Assembly: GCA_024232355.1 (NCBI GenBank)
Contig: JAAEPW010000499.1
Location: 1 to 64,000 of the forward strand
Reading direction: 5' to 3'
DNA from: Chloroflexota bacterium
GTDB taxonomy: Bacteria > Chloroflexota > Anaerolineae > B4-G1
DNA: 64,000 nucleotides
The notes beneath the pieces were generated by a model that saw only the letters and a program-made list of their open reading frames with translations, had not been told where the DNA came from and made no database searches. Shown here piece after piece: positions 26,449-34,906 of this stretch; position 1 is the first letter of the stretch, and each line of letters begins with the position of its first letter. A program made the translations under genes and the position numbers.

Positions 26449-26473
26449 ATCCCTAGACAATTTACACCTGGCC

Positions 26474-26737
26474 TTATTTGCGACGCGTCCGGCGCTTTTC
26501 TTCAGCCATCCCCAACCAAAAATGATGAGGCAAAACCGAACGCCCCACACGAATTTCCACCCCACCCGCTTTTTTGACGCCGTTCTTTTTGCCGTTGCCA
26601 TCGAAAACATTCGCGTGAACAAAACAGAGTGTCGGTGCTTGCCCGTACTTGTGTTGGTAGTGCGCTACGGCCCGCTTTACCTTTTCATCCAACTTTTTGA
26701 GCGGGTCGTCATCAAACCAGAGTAATCCTGTCTTCAT
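26474..26737 (-). CDS. Small basic protein of unknown function between mraY and murD
   Basis: 87 residues from the ATG at 26737 (GAGGAGA seven bases upstream). The N-terminus MKTGLLWFDDDP is followed by a helix (LDEKVKRAVAHYQHKYGQAP), a strand (TLCFVHANVF), a lysine-rich turn, VEIRVGRSVLPHHFWLGM and a basic tail (EEKRRTRRK). No membrane segment and no enzyme motif. I do not recognise a named family. A clear ribosome site, a complete frame and its place in a packed operon argue that it is real. It could serve wall synthesis or simply be carried along. Confidence 0.7.
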   Translation of the reverse strand: MKTGLLWFDDDPLKKLDEKVKRAVAHYQHKYGQAPTLCFVHANVFDGNGKKNGVKKAGGVEIRVGRSVLPHHFWLGMAEEKRRTRRK

Positions 26738-26852
26738 TTCATTCTCCTCTACTATGGGGGCGTTTAAAAACAACTTTGCACTTTCCAACTCGTTTCCTAT
26801 GTGAAAATACCTGAAAAGTACGATGCTGTTTCTGAACAACGCCTAAATAAAA

Positions 26853-27857
26853 TTACCACAAGGCCAGCGCCACCCCCGCCATCGTCGTCAACAATCCAAC
26901 TAGCCAAAACCGTTGTACCACTTGTGTCTCTGACCAACCCAACAATTCGAAATGATTATGCAGGGGACTCATCTTGAACAATCGCCGCCCCCTGCCAAAC
27001 CGGCGTTTGGTGAACTTGAAGTAGAGCACCTGTAAAATCACCGAAACCGTCTCGGCCACCGGAACTAGCGCAACCACCGGCAATAGCAACCATTGACCCG
27101 TCATCAGTGCCACCGTGCCCAAAGTTGCCCCCAGTGCCAGCGCGCCCGTATCGCCCATAAACATTTGCGCCGGATGGGCATTGAACCACAAAAAAGCAAA
27201 GCAAGCGCCCACTATGGTGAAACTAAAGTGCACCAGGTGCACCTGCCCCTGCAATAAAGCGATAATGCCATAGCCCACAAAGGCACTGGCGACAATGATC
27301 CCCGCCAGCCCATCCAACCCATCGGTCAGATTGACCGCATTGGCAAAGCCCAAAATGACAAATGCCGCAATAGGCACCCACACCCAGCCCAGTTCAATTG
27401 GCTCTCGAACTGTTGGCATACCTACTTGGCCCGCGAACTGCATTTTCAGCAAATACATGACTAGGGCAATTCCAAAACTCAGGGGGACTTCCCACATCAA
27501 CTTGCGTCGCGCCGATAGACCCTCTCCACGCCGCATACCGCGCACCCCGGAAACGTCATCCACTGCGCCAATGATCGCATAGGCCAACATCACACCCAAC
27601 GGCATCAGAATTGAGCGCCCAACCGCCGTCAGTCCCGTCAAGTTGTACACGTTGAGCGCCAATGTGATGAGCAGCACCGGGAAAACGATCATCAACCCGC
27701 CCATCGTCGGTGTTCCCTGTTTGGTCATGTGACCGCGCGGCCCGTCGATACGGATGCGTTTACCCATTTTGTAGTGACGCAAGATGCGAATGAGAAACGG
27801 TCCCCATACCACCGCCAACAAGAACGAGATACTCGCCAGGATCAGTGCAAAATCCAT
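26853..27857 (-). CDS. mraY: MraY, phospho-MurNAc-pentapeptide translocase
   Basis: 334 residues with ten membrane helices. Signature loops are GTPTMGGLMI, DDVSGVRGMRRGEGLSARRK (Asp pair for magnesium), AVNLTDGLDGLAGI, FMGDTGALALG and PLHNHFELLGWSETQVVQRFW. MraY joins UDP-MurNAc-pentapeptide to undecaprenyl phosphate, forming lipid I. The start shares one base with the murF stop (TAATG), so translation is coupled. The gap after it (115 bases) precedes the small unknown gene. Confidence 0.98.
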   Translation of the reverse strand: MDFALILASISFLLAVVWGPFLIRILRHYKMGKRIRIDGPRGHMTKQGTPTMGGLMIVFPVLLITLALNVYNLTGLTAVGRSILMPLGVMLAYAIIGAVDDVSGVRGMRRGEGLSARRKLMWEVPLSFGIALVMYLLKMQFAGQVGMPTVREPIELGWVWVPIAAFVILGFANAVNLTDGLDGLAGIIVASAFVGYGIIALLQGQVHLVHFSFTIVGACFAFLWFNAHPAQMFMGDTGALALGATLGTVALMTGQWLLLPVVALVPVAETVSVILQVLYFKFTKRRFGRGRRLFKMSPLHNHFELLGWSETQVVQRFWLVGLLTTMAGVALALW

Positions 27858-29317
27858 TACGGCCTTCCTCCGATATGCTGAGAAGGCTGCCCCAGCGTAC
27901 TCACAATCTCTTCCATCCGCATTCCGCGCGAACCTTTGACTAAAATCACGTCGTCCCCAGTCACCATCTGTTCCAACAAAGCAATGGCTTGGGCATTGTT
28001 CTCGACGATATGCACTCTGTCGGACGGCATGCCCCAGCGCAAGGCGGCCTCGCCAATGATTTGACCCAGAGATCCCACAGTGATGATGATGTCGGCCACA
28101 TCCAGTGCCCGCATCCCCACCTTTTCGTGCCCTTCCTGCTCATAATGACCCAGTTCCAACATGTCGCCCAGCACGGCGATCTTGCGCCCATCCAGTTCAT
28201 CCAACAGATTGAGCGCCGCAATCGTTGAGGCGGGGCTGGCGTTGTATGTATCATCCAGAATGATCGCGCCCCCTGGCCCCGGCACCGCCACCAACCGCAG
28301 TTGCGCTGACGGTCCCCGCAGCCCCTCGACAATCTCTTGCCATGTCAACCCTTCGACCAGTCCCACCGCCGTCGCTCGCAGCGCGGTGTGGACCGAGTGC
28401 TGTCCCAAAAGCGGGATTTTGACGTGCAATGTTTCATCGCCATAGTGAAGTTGGAACCGGATGCCCTCCAATCCCAACCCTTCGATGTGATCGGCCCACA
28501 AATCCGCTCCGGGCGACAGACCATAGTAAAATACGCGAGCAGTCGTATCCCCTGCCATCCCGCACACGAGATCATCGTCACAGTTTAAGATGGCTACTCC
28601 ATCGGGATCCGGTGGCAGTGCCTCGACCAGTTCCGTCTTGGCTTTGACGATGCGCTCCATCGTCCCCGCCCGCTCCAAGTGTACCGACCCAATGATCGTC
28701 ACGACACCAACGTGAGGCCGCGCGATGCGGGCCAGATCAGCGATCTCTCCCACGTCGTACATTCCCATTTCTAGCACAACGCACTCGTGCTCGCTCGTCA
28801 GATGCATCAACGTCAGTGGCAGGCCGACCTCGTTGTTGTAACTGGCCTCGCTTTTGAGCGTGATGTAACGACGCGCCAGCACCGCTGCCGCCAATTCCTT
28901 TGTCGTCGTTTTGCCCACACTCCCCGTGATGCCAATGACGCGCACATCGTGCTGCTGGCGCCAAAAGGTCGCCGCTCGATGCAGCGCCTGAAGGCTGTCG
29001 GCTACCTTGATCACCAAAGGGATTTGAGATTCGAGATGTGAGATTTGAGATTCAAGATCTGGACCGGTTACATCGAGGGTCAGATCCCCTGCATCCACAT
29101 CCTGCTCGACAATCGCCGCCACGGCCCCACGTGAAAAGGCATCGTCCACATAATCGTGACCATCTGCGTGCTCTCCCTTGAGCGTGATGAACAATGCGCC
29201 AGGCTCGGCCTTTCGCGAATCTACCACCGTCATCGAGATAGGTTGTCCCAGCATCTTGGGACGGAAACCGGTCAACCCCTCGATCACATCTGCCAGTGTC
29301 AACGCTCGTATACTCAC
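27857..29317 (-). CDS. murF: UDP-N-acetylmuramoyl-tripeptide--D-alanyl-D-alanine ligase
   Basis: 486 residues with a GTG start overlapping the ftsI stop (GTGA). P-loop GITGSVGKTTTKELAA, the central EMGMYDVGEIADLARIA and ILDDTYNASPASTIAAL, and the C-terminal LVKGSRGMRMEEIV identify MurF. It adds D-Ala-D-Ala to the UDP-MurNAc-tripeptide. MurE, the enzyme that makes that tripeptide and usually sits between ftsI and murF, is absent here; the four-base ftsI/murF overlap leaves no room for it. Confidence 0.97.
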   Translation of the reverse strand: MSIRALTLADVIEGLTGFRPKMLGQPISMTVVDSRKAEPGALFITLKGEHADGHDYVDDAFSRGAVAAIVEQDVDAGDLTLDVTGPDLESQISHLESQIPLVIKVADSLQALHRAATFWRQQHDVRVIGITGSVGKTTTKELAAAVLARRYITLKSEASYNNEVGLPLTLMHLTSEHECVVLEMGMYDVGEIADLARIARPHVGVVTIIGSVHLERAGTMERIVKAKTELVEALPPDPDGVAILNCDDDLVCGMAGDTTARVFYYGLSPGADLWADHIEGLGLEGIRFQLHYGDETLHVKIPLLGQHSVHTALRATAVGLVEGLTWQEIVEGLRGPSAQLRLVAVPGPGGAIILDDTYNASPASTIAALNLLDELDGRKIAVLGDMLELGHYEQEGHEKVGMRALDVADIIITVGSLGQIIGEAALRWGMPSDRVHIVENNAQAIALLEQMVTGDDVILVKGSRGMRMEEIVSTLGQPSQHIGGRP

Positions 29318-31035
29318 CTCGTCACCGCCTCCGCCACTTGCATACCGTTGGGCGGAATATCCATAATCAAGAACAGCTGCGTAGCCAAACGTTGAAACGC
29401 TGGAACCGCTGTATCAGAAGCCCACGTCGATGTCTTGGGGCGATCCAGTTTGACCAAGATCACGAGTTGCGGATCGGGCACCGGCCCAAATCCGACAAAG
29501 GAAACAATGGTCGCATTCCGGTCGTACCCGCCGGGAACGGGAATTTGGGCCGTACCCGTCTTGCCCGCCACCCGGTAACCCGCCACCTGAGCGCGCGACA
29601 CACCCTCATCCACTGTCCGCACCATCATCTCGGCCACGGTCCGCGCTGTCTGTGGAGAAACCACCTGAGCTTCGACCACCGGACGAAAGGTTGAAACCGT
29701 CCCATCAGCCGTAATGCGTCGAGATACAATGTGGGGCCGCAATCGAGCGCCATCGTTGGCCACTGTTGCCACAGCTGTGATCATTTGGAGCGGCGTCACC
29801 GCCAACCCCTGTCCAAAAGAATTTGTTCCCAAGTTCGAGTCATGCCAGTGCTCATAATCATCCGGCAGCCACATCTGACCAGACGCCTCACCCGCCAGGT
29901 CAACCTCCGTCGACCGTCCAATACCAAAAGCCCGCACGTACCGGTAGAACAAATCCGGTCCCATCTCAGTGCTGAGCCAGGCGGCCCCAACATTGAGCGA
30001 ATGGATTAGAACATCACTCACGGTATACTCTTGACTTCCATGGTCAGAAGAGTTTGCGATCGTAGCTCCCCCCACCTCGATCCAACCCTGGTCATAATAA
30101 GTCGTTTCTGGCGTCACCATTCCCGCATCGAGCGCGGCCGCCACGGTCAAAACCTTGAACACTGAACCCGGTTCGTATTGCTGGCTGACAGCCGGGTCAT
30201 CGAAAGGCGGCGGATCGAGTACATAAAATTCGCTGTACCGGTCTGGATCGTAATTGGGCAAACTGGCCAGCGCCAAGATCTCAAAAGTGCGCGGGTCCAT
30301 CACAATGATCGTGCCGCCTTCAGCCTGGTATGCTTGCACCGAACGTACCAGTTCCTCCTCGACCAACGCTTGTACCATCCGGTCGAGGGTCAAAATTAAC
30401 TCGGATCCGGCCTGGGGCAACTTGACGGGAGCCACAGTCCAAGGTATCTGCTCGCTGGAAGGATCTACCGGCCCCTCCCACTCGATCTGTTTGGGTTGCA
30501 ACAAACCGTCGTGGAACCCCTCGACACCGTAAAACCCTTTGCCCTCGACATTGCAAAAGCCAAGCACATGCGAAGCCAACCAGCTCTCTGGATACTCTCG
30601 TTCCCACAAAGGTCTGACTGTTATTCCTCGAAAGCCCATGTCGGCGATCTGCTCCCCCACATCTTTGGAAACAAAGTCGGCAATTTGGACCCACGGAGCA
30701 TCGCTGCGCAGCCACTGTTCGATCTGTGCGGCAGGCATATGTAACAACGGACTCAACGCCATCGCCACACCAGGCGCATCCACCACATAAGCCGTATCGG
30801 CCTCGACCGAGTATTTAACCACGTTACCCGCCAGCAAATGGCCGTTTCGATCTCGAATCACACCCCGTGGAGGATTAGCGATCACAATCGGTCGCTCGCG
30901 CTGCTCCTTGCCCCAATCCTCGTAAAAGGTGTGGTCCACGATCTGAACCTGCACCAACTGGACCACAAGTATGATTACGAGTCCGAGCATTAACGTGCTT
31001 ACCAGTTGTAATCGGCGTCGCGGCCCTTCAGCCAT
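29314..31035 (-). CDS. ftsI: FtsI/PBP2-type septal transpeptidase
   Basis: 573 residues from the ATG at 31035 (GGGGA eight bases upstream; an in-frame TTG five codons earlier is less likely). One N-terminal membrane anchor (about 8-30) is followed by the class B dimerisation domain (RGVIRDRNGHLLAGN) and the transpeptidase: active-site SVFK in YEPGSVFKVLTV, SLN in IHSLNVGAAW and KTG in VAGKTGTAQIP. It cross-links septal wall with FtsW and is the target of beta-lactams. No PASTA domain is present at the C-terminus. Confidence 0.95.
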   Translation of the reverse strand: MAEGPRRRLQLVSTLMLGLVIILVVQLVQVQIVDHTFYEDWGKEQRERPIVIANPPRGVIRDRNGHLLAGNVVKYSVEADTAYVVDAPGVAMALSPLLHMPAAQIEQWLRSDAPWVQIADFVSKDVGEQIADMGFRGITVRPLWEREYPESWLASHVLGFCNVEGKGFYGVEGFHDGLLQPKQIEWEGPVDPSSEQIPWTVAPVKLPQAGSELILTLDRMVQALVEEELVRSVQAYQAEGGTIIVMDPRTFEILALASLPNYDPDRYSEFYVLDPPPFDDPAVSQQYEPGSVFKVLTVAAALDAGMVTPETTYYDQGWIEVGGATIANSSDHGSQEYTVSDVLIHSLNVGAAWLSTEMGPDLFYRYVRAFGIGRSTEVDLAGEASGQMWLPDDYEHWHDSNLGTNSFGQGLAVTPLQMITAVATVANDGARLRPHIVSRRITADGTVSTFRPVVEAQVVSPQTARTVAEMMVRTVDEGVSRAQVAGYRVAGKTGTAQIPVPGGYDRNATIVSFVGFGPVPDPQLVILVKLDRPKTSTWASDTAVPAFQRLATQLFLIMDIPPNGMQVAEAVTR

Positions 31036-31069
31036 CAGATTATTCCCCAAAGACTATAGTAATTATCAA

Positions 31070-31393
31070 CTACTGACTTGCAATCAAAAACTCTACATGT
31101 TCAGCCGGTGTAAAGCCCATTTCGGTCGCTCGCTCCCAAAGATGGGAGATGGCACTCTCACGGGCAATTTCTACTTCCAGTTGTTCATTCTCTCGTTGAA
31201 GGCGGAACAACTCGACCTGCAGTTGCTGAATATGGCGACCACGAGCCGCCGTCTGACTCACCAGCATCAAATAAGCGGCCGCTACCAACGTCATTGCTAC
31301 CGCAAATGCCAGTAGGGATGAGGCTGTGCGCCGGTCCATCTCGAACCGACCACGCTTGATCCCATGTGTTACCCACTGCATAAAACCAGACAT
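31070..31393 (-). CDS. ftsL: FtsL-like single-span division protein
   Basis: 107 residues: a short basic cytoplasmic part, one membrane helix (about 25-45, ASSLLAFAVAMTLVAAAYLM) and an extracytoplasmic coiled coil (HIQQLQVELFRLQRENEQLE). This is the FtsL/DivIC plan. Sequence conservation in the family is very low, so the call rests on topology and on the position between rsmH and ftsI. It would bridge FtsQ and the FtsW-FtsI synthase. Confidence 0.85.
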   Translation of the reverse strand: MSGFMQWVTHGIKRGRFEMDRRTASSLLAFAVAMTLVAAAYLMLVSQTAARGRHIQQLQVELFRLQRENEQLEVEIARESAISHLWERATEMGFTPAEHVEFLIASQ

Positions 31394-31406
31394 AATTCCA
31401 ATATCT

Positions 31407-32345
31407 CTAGATACGTTCTGCCACTCTCAACCGCGCTGAGCGAGACCGCGGATTGACCGCAATCTCTTCCGCCGTTGGCCGAATAGGTTTACGCATAACC
31501 AACCGCACCGCAGCTCGATGATCGCACATACACGCAGGCACCTCTGGCGGACAAACGCAATCGCGACTCTCACGACGCAGAAAATGCTTTACCAACCGGT
31601 CTTCCAGCGAGTGAAAGCTGATCACCGCCAACCGGCCGCCAGACGCCAGCAACTCGATGGCCTGAGGCAACACCGCTTCCAACACATCCAGTTCATCGTT
31701 AACGGCGATGCGCAGCGCCTGAAATGTGCGCGTCGCCGGGTGAATGCGCCCGCGCCGTCCGCGCCCAACCGTTTGCTGAATAACGGAAGCAAGCTCCCTG
31801 GTCGTGTCAAACGGACGGTCGTCAATGATTGCCTGGGCAATACGGCGTGCCTGCTTTTCCTCACCATATCGGTATAAAAGTGCTGTCAATTCTTTGAGCG
31901 AAAGATGATTCACCAAATCGGCTGCCGTGGAACCATCTGACGTCGGGTCGAGCCGCATATCGAGTGGTCCATCGGTCATAAAAGCAAAACCCCGTTCAGG
32001 GTCATCCAACTGAAGCGACGAGAAACCCAGGTCGAGCAAAATGCCATCTACCGAGGTGTAACAATTAGCTTGAGCAACCTCTGCCAGATGACCAAAGGAA
32101 CTATGCGCCAACACAATCCTCTCGGCATACGGACCTAATCGAGCGCGGGTCATCTCGATGGCTGCCAAATCCCGATCCAGCCCCAAAAGACGACCATCGG
32201 GGGAAGAAGCCGCCAGTATCCCAGCTGCATGTCCTCCCCCGCCCAGAGTCGCATCTATGTACCGCCCTCCTGGCCTGACCTGCAAACCATCGAGTGCCTC
32301 TTGGAAAAGAACGGAAATATGAATGCCCATCATAAGCCAATGCAT
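31407..32345 (-). CDS. rsmH: 16S rRNA (cytosine-1402-N4)-methyltransferase
   Basis: 312 residues. HISVLFQEALDGLQVRPGG, the SAM loop YIDATLGGGGHAAGIL, LLGLDRD, GILLDLGFSSLQLDDPERGFAF and the C-terminal ISFHSLEDRLVKHFLRR define RsmH (MraW). It N4-methylates C1402 of 16S rRNA. The start is uncertain: ATGs at 32345, 32333 and 32330 are all in frame, and none has a strong ribosome site; the last best fits the family length. Confidence 0.96.
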   Translation of the reverse strand: MHWLMMGIHISVLFQEALDGLQVRPGGRYIDATLGGGGHAAGILAASSPDGRLLGLDRDLAAIEMTRARLGPYAERIVLAHSSFGHLAEVAQANCYTSVDGILLDLGFSSLQLDDPERGFAFMTDGPLDMRLDPTSDGSTAADLVNHLSLKELTALLYRYGEEKQARRIAQAIIDDRPFDTTRELASVIQQTVGRGRRGRIHPATRTFQALRIAVNDELDVLEAVLPQAIELLASGGRLAVISFHSLEDRLVKHFLRRESRDCVCPPEVPACMCDHRAAVRLVMRKPIRPTAEEIAVNPRSRSARLRVAERI

Positions 32346-32384
32346 GACCGCAACAGTCGCTTATAGCCAACCATTAACAATCGA

Positions 32385-32816
32385 CTAGATGCCCAGGGCC
32401 GCCCACCCCTCCTCCATCGTTTCGTCGTCCCCCTCGACCAACTCGCGTTCTTCGCCCCAAGAGTTCGAATCCCACAACTCGATATAAGTGTTCAGTCCAG
32501 TGATGACGATCTCGTTATCGAGGTTCGCATACTCCCGCAAACGTGGGGGAATGAGCACACGACCCGCCTTGTCCAACATTGCGTCAGAGGCGTTGGCAAA
32601 GACCAGTCGACGAAAGGTACGAGCACGTCTATCCGTAATCGGTAAATTGCTCACTTCCCGCGCCAACTTTTCCCATTCCTCCATCGGGTAAATCGCCAGA
32701 CAACGGTCAAGCCCCCGGGTGAGGACGAGGCCCGCCGCCAGATCCGCCCGAAACCGGGCAGGGATCGTCAGTCTTCCTCCTCCGTCAATGGTATGAACAA
32801 ACTCTCCCAGGAACAT
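32385..32816 (-). CDS. mraZ: MraZ, transcriptional regulator of the dcw cluster
   Basis: 142 residues from the ATG at 32816, where the family begins (MFLGEFVHTIDGGGRLTIPARFR). Two SpoVT/AbrB-like half repeats are present: GRLTIPARFRADL and GRVLIPPRLREYANL, each with the conserved DxxGR/P-x-R loop. MraZ forms a ring oligomer that binds repeats in its own promoter and represses the cluster. Four matching repeats lie upstream (32868-32902). GAGG stands about 13 bases upstream of the ATG, a long spacing. The C-terminal tail (EGDDETMEEGWAALGI) is acidic. Confidence 0.95.
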   Translation of the reverse strand: MFLGEFVHTIDGGGRLTIPARFRADLAAGLVLTRGLDRCLAIYPMEEWEKLAREVSNLPITDRRARTFRRLVFANASDAMLDKAGRVLIPPRLREYANLDNEIVITGLNTYIELWDSNSWGEERELVEGDDETMEEGWAALGI

Positions 32817-32867
32817 TTGACCGCTTTTCCTCATGCGAGTGCGCGTCCGCACTCTACAAAATGTTTA

Positions 32868-32909
32868 TCCCAATTTATCCCAATTCACCCCAATTTATCC
32901 CATATTATA
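32868..32909 (-). promoter_or_regulatory. mraZ promoter with four MraZ-binding repeats
   Basis: On the minus strand a TATAAT (32904-32909) is followed at once by TGGGA, TGGGG, TGGGA and TGGGA, at 32898-32902, 32888-32892, 32878-32882 and 32868-32872. Each is separated by exactly five bases (TAAAT or TGAAT). MraZ is known to bind TGGGN boxes with 5-base spacers. The boxes cover the transcription start, a clear repressor position. The -35 is poor. Confidence 0.9.
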
Positions 32910-32992
32910 CACTATTCCTTCCATTTTGGCTAGTACTTGGAGAAAATTTTAAGGTTCGGCTGACAAAATCCCGTCAGTAGCCAAACAAATAA

Positions 32993-33019
32993 CGAGGCTG
33001 TCGTTTTCAGACAGCCTCG
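32993..33019 (-). terminator. Hairpin terminator after the Ig-like membrane protein gene
   Basis: Ten-base arms CGAGGCTGTC (32993-33002) and GACAGCCTCG (33010-33019) with a 7-base loop. The minus strand continues TTATTTGTTTGG, a broken U-tract. It lies in the 386-base gene-free stretch 32817-33202, between two minus-strand transcripts, about 180 bases past the 33203 stop. Confidence 0.65.
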
Positions 33020-33196
33020 GTCTTGCAATCAAGAAACAGAATTTGTAACTACACTCAGGTATGGAACCCTTGCGAAGGTTCGACAGTGCTTTTCAAGCCA
33101 AAGATGCTTTCGTTGACCAAAAATCACTACAGCAACAGTGCAATTCGCAACCTTTGCAAGGGTAGGCTGCGGTCTTGCAATCAAGAAACAGAATTT
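33018..33196. repeat. 27-base direct repeat and a mirrored hairpin pair in a gene-free stretch
   Basis: An identical 27-base sequence (begins CGGTCTTGCAATCAAG, ends ACAGAATTT) occurs at 33018-33044 and 33170-33196. Between the copies, AACCCTTGCGAAGGTT (near 33067) and AACCTTTGCAAGGGTA (near 33149) are nearly inverted versions of each other. Nothing here looks coding; it resembles decayed or dispersed intergenic repeats. Confidence 0.7.
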
Positions 33197-33202
33197 CTTG
33201 TA

Positions 33203-34900
33203 TCATTGGCGTTCAGACCGCCCGTATTGCTGGTCAACACGCTCCAGTGTCGGACGCACAGTACCTTCTTCGATAGAGAGACGAGTGTTGCTGCTAACCG
33301 TGGTCAACATTGTATTGGCACTCACCTCTACCTCGTAGGCACCAGGAGGAGCCATCTGTCCCTGAGCATCCCGCCCATCCCAAACCAAGAGATGTTCTCC
33401 CTGAGTTCGTCGCTGGCGGCGGAATACCGTGGTCACGAGACGACTAGATGTGTCCCAGACCTCTGCTGTCACCGTCGCTGGGCGAGAAATCTCAAACACT
33501 ACCACGGCTGGCTCCAGGCGACCATCGGCACCGGGATAAAGATCAGACCGTGTAGTCCGAAGGATCAAAGAGAGCGGTCGTTGCCAAATACCACTAATCA
33601 CCCACAGCAAAACGACCCCGGCAATACTCGCGCCGGTTACAGCCAGCACGTTGCGCACTGCAGGCGGCAGCGTCGCCCTGGCTGGCTCGGAAGAGTACGC
33701 AATCTCTCGCACCAACACCGATCTGTTACCCGCCCGGTCCATTGCCTCGACCCGAACAATGTTCTCTCCTTCGATCAGATCCACCAATCCTTGGAACCCA
33801 CCTTGGCTGTCTACCACCAACTCGCGCCCATTCAGCCAAATGTTAACCTGGGGCACAGACTGCCCCACCACCAAGAGCGATGGCTCCCGCACGGTCATTC
33901 CGTCCTGCACAGTGGTCAAAGAGAGCGCCGGTGGCTGCGTGTGCAAGTAGACCCGCCGCTCTTCCACCGAAACATTCTCCACGGCATCAATCGCCTCAAT
34001 GCGGACGAGGTTTTCTCCCTCTTCCAGCACGACATCCACGTTAAAGTTGCCCGTTTCGTCCACTTGGGCTTCGGCCTCATTGACCTGCACGCGAATTCCC
34101 AGCGGAACCGCGCCCTGAACACTCAACATGCGTTCGTTGATCCAGAGTCCGTCAGGCGGATTCTGGATCACAATGTCTGGCGGTTCGGTGAGCAGGACAA
34201 CCTCTCGCACCAGGGATGACTGGTTACCTGCTTCATCAACAGCCATCAACTCGATCTGGTTGACGCCTTCTTGCAGTGGGTAAACGACGCTAAAGCTACC
34301 CTCCTCGCTGACTGCCAGCGACTGGAACCAATCGTTCAGCCATACCGTCGCATCTGGGTCCGTCACACCTTCGATGGTTATTTCGTTCGTGTCTCCCCCA
34401 ACTTGTGTGTCTTCGGGCAGGTTAGCCAGACGAATGATCGGCGGTTCGGTGTCCACATCCATTTGCACGGTAGAGGCCGAACTCAAGACGGTTGCTTGCG
34501 CGGCAACTCGCACAAAATACGTGCCATCCGGCAGCACCTGTCCCAACCGGTCCAACCCATCCCAAACTACTGTGTGCTGCCCGGTGGCCTGGAGTTCTTC
34601 CTCCACCAACATTCGCACAAGCGAGCGATTGTCATCCAACACCTCTACAGTGACCGTAGAGTCTTCAGACAAGGAATACATTACCGGCACCGTATCTAGG
34701 TTTCCATCCCCATTTGGTGAGATGGTACTGGTTTCGGCGCTGACTGTCACGTTGGGCGTGCGGGCCCACTCCATAGGAAATAGCAAGGCCAACGTAATCC
34801 CAATAGCGGCAACCACCAAGATAGCCAACAAGGGTACAATATTGATGCGTCTAACCGGTGTAGACCGTCGCTGGTTAGACTGGGTGAACTGTGTCTTCAT
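33203..34900 (-). CDS. Membrane protein with tandem Ig-like/FlgD-type domains
   Basis: 565 residues. Membrane helix 1 is at 20-41. Then come a FlgD-type Ig domain (HTVVWDGLDRLGQVLPDGTYFVRV), three Ig-like repeats that each end in the pattern 'EGxNxVxxEAxDxAGNxS' (for example GENIVRVEAMDRAGNRSVL), a second helix at about 417-439 and a final FlgD-type domain (EHLLVWDGRDAQGQMAPPGAYEV). If both helices span, the last Ig domain would face the cytoplasm, which is odd. Alternatively the first helix may be a cleaved signal. A surface or envelope role is likely; the exact function is unknown. It is the last gene of a group with a multi-span protein and an AAA ATPase. Confidence 0.75.
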   Translation of the reverse strand: MKTQFTQSNQRRSTPVRRINIVPLLAILVVAAIGITLALLFPMEWARTPNVTVSAETSTISPNGDGNLDTVPVMYSLSEDSTVTVEVLDDNRSLVRMLVEEELQATGQHTVVWDGLDRLGQVLPDGTYFVRVAAQATVLSSASTVQMDVDTEPPIIRLANLPEDTQVGGDTNEITIEGVTDPDATVWLNDWFQSLAVSEEGSFSVVYPLQEGVNQIELMAVDEAGNQSSLVREVVLLTEPPDIVIQNPPDGLWINERMLSVQGAVPLGIRVQVNEAEAQVDETGNFNVDVVLEEGENLVRIEAIDAVENVSVEERRVYLHTQPPALSLTTVQDGMTVREPSLLVVGQSVPQVNIWLNGRELVVDSQGGFQGLVDLIEGENIVRVEAMDRAGNRSVLVREIAYSSEPARATLPPAVRNVLAVTGASIAGVVLLWVISGIWQRPLSLILRTTRSDLYPGADGRLEPAVVVFEISRPATVTAEVWDTSSRLVTTVFRRQRRTQGEHLLVWDGRDAQGQMAPPGAYEVEVSANTMLTTVSSNTRLSIEEGTVRPTLERVDQQYGRSERQ

Positions 34901-34906
34901 CTTGCA

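Noticed and set aside
33018..33196. CRISPR array
   Set aside because: Only two copies of the 27-base unit, about 125 bases apart, with no regular spacers and no cas genes nearby.
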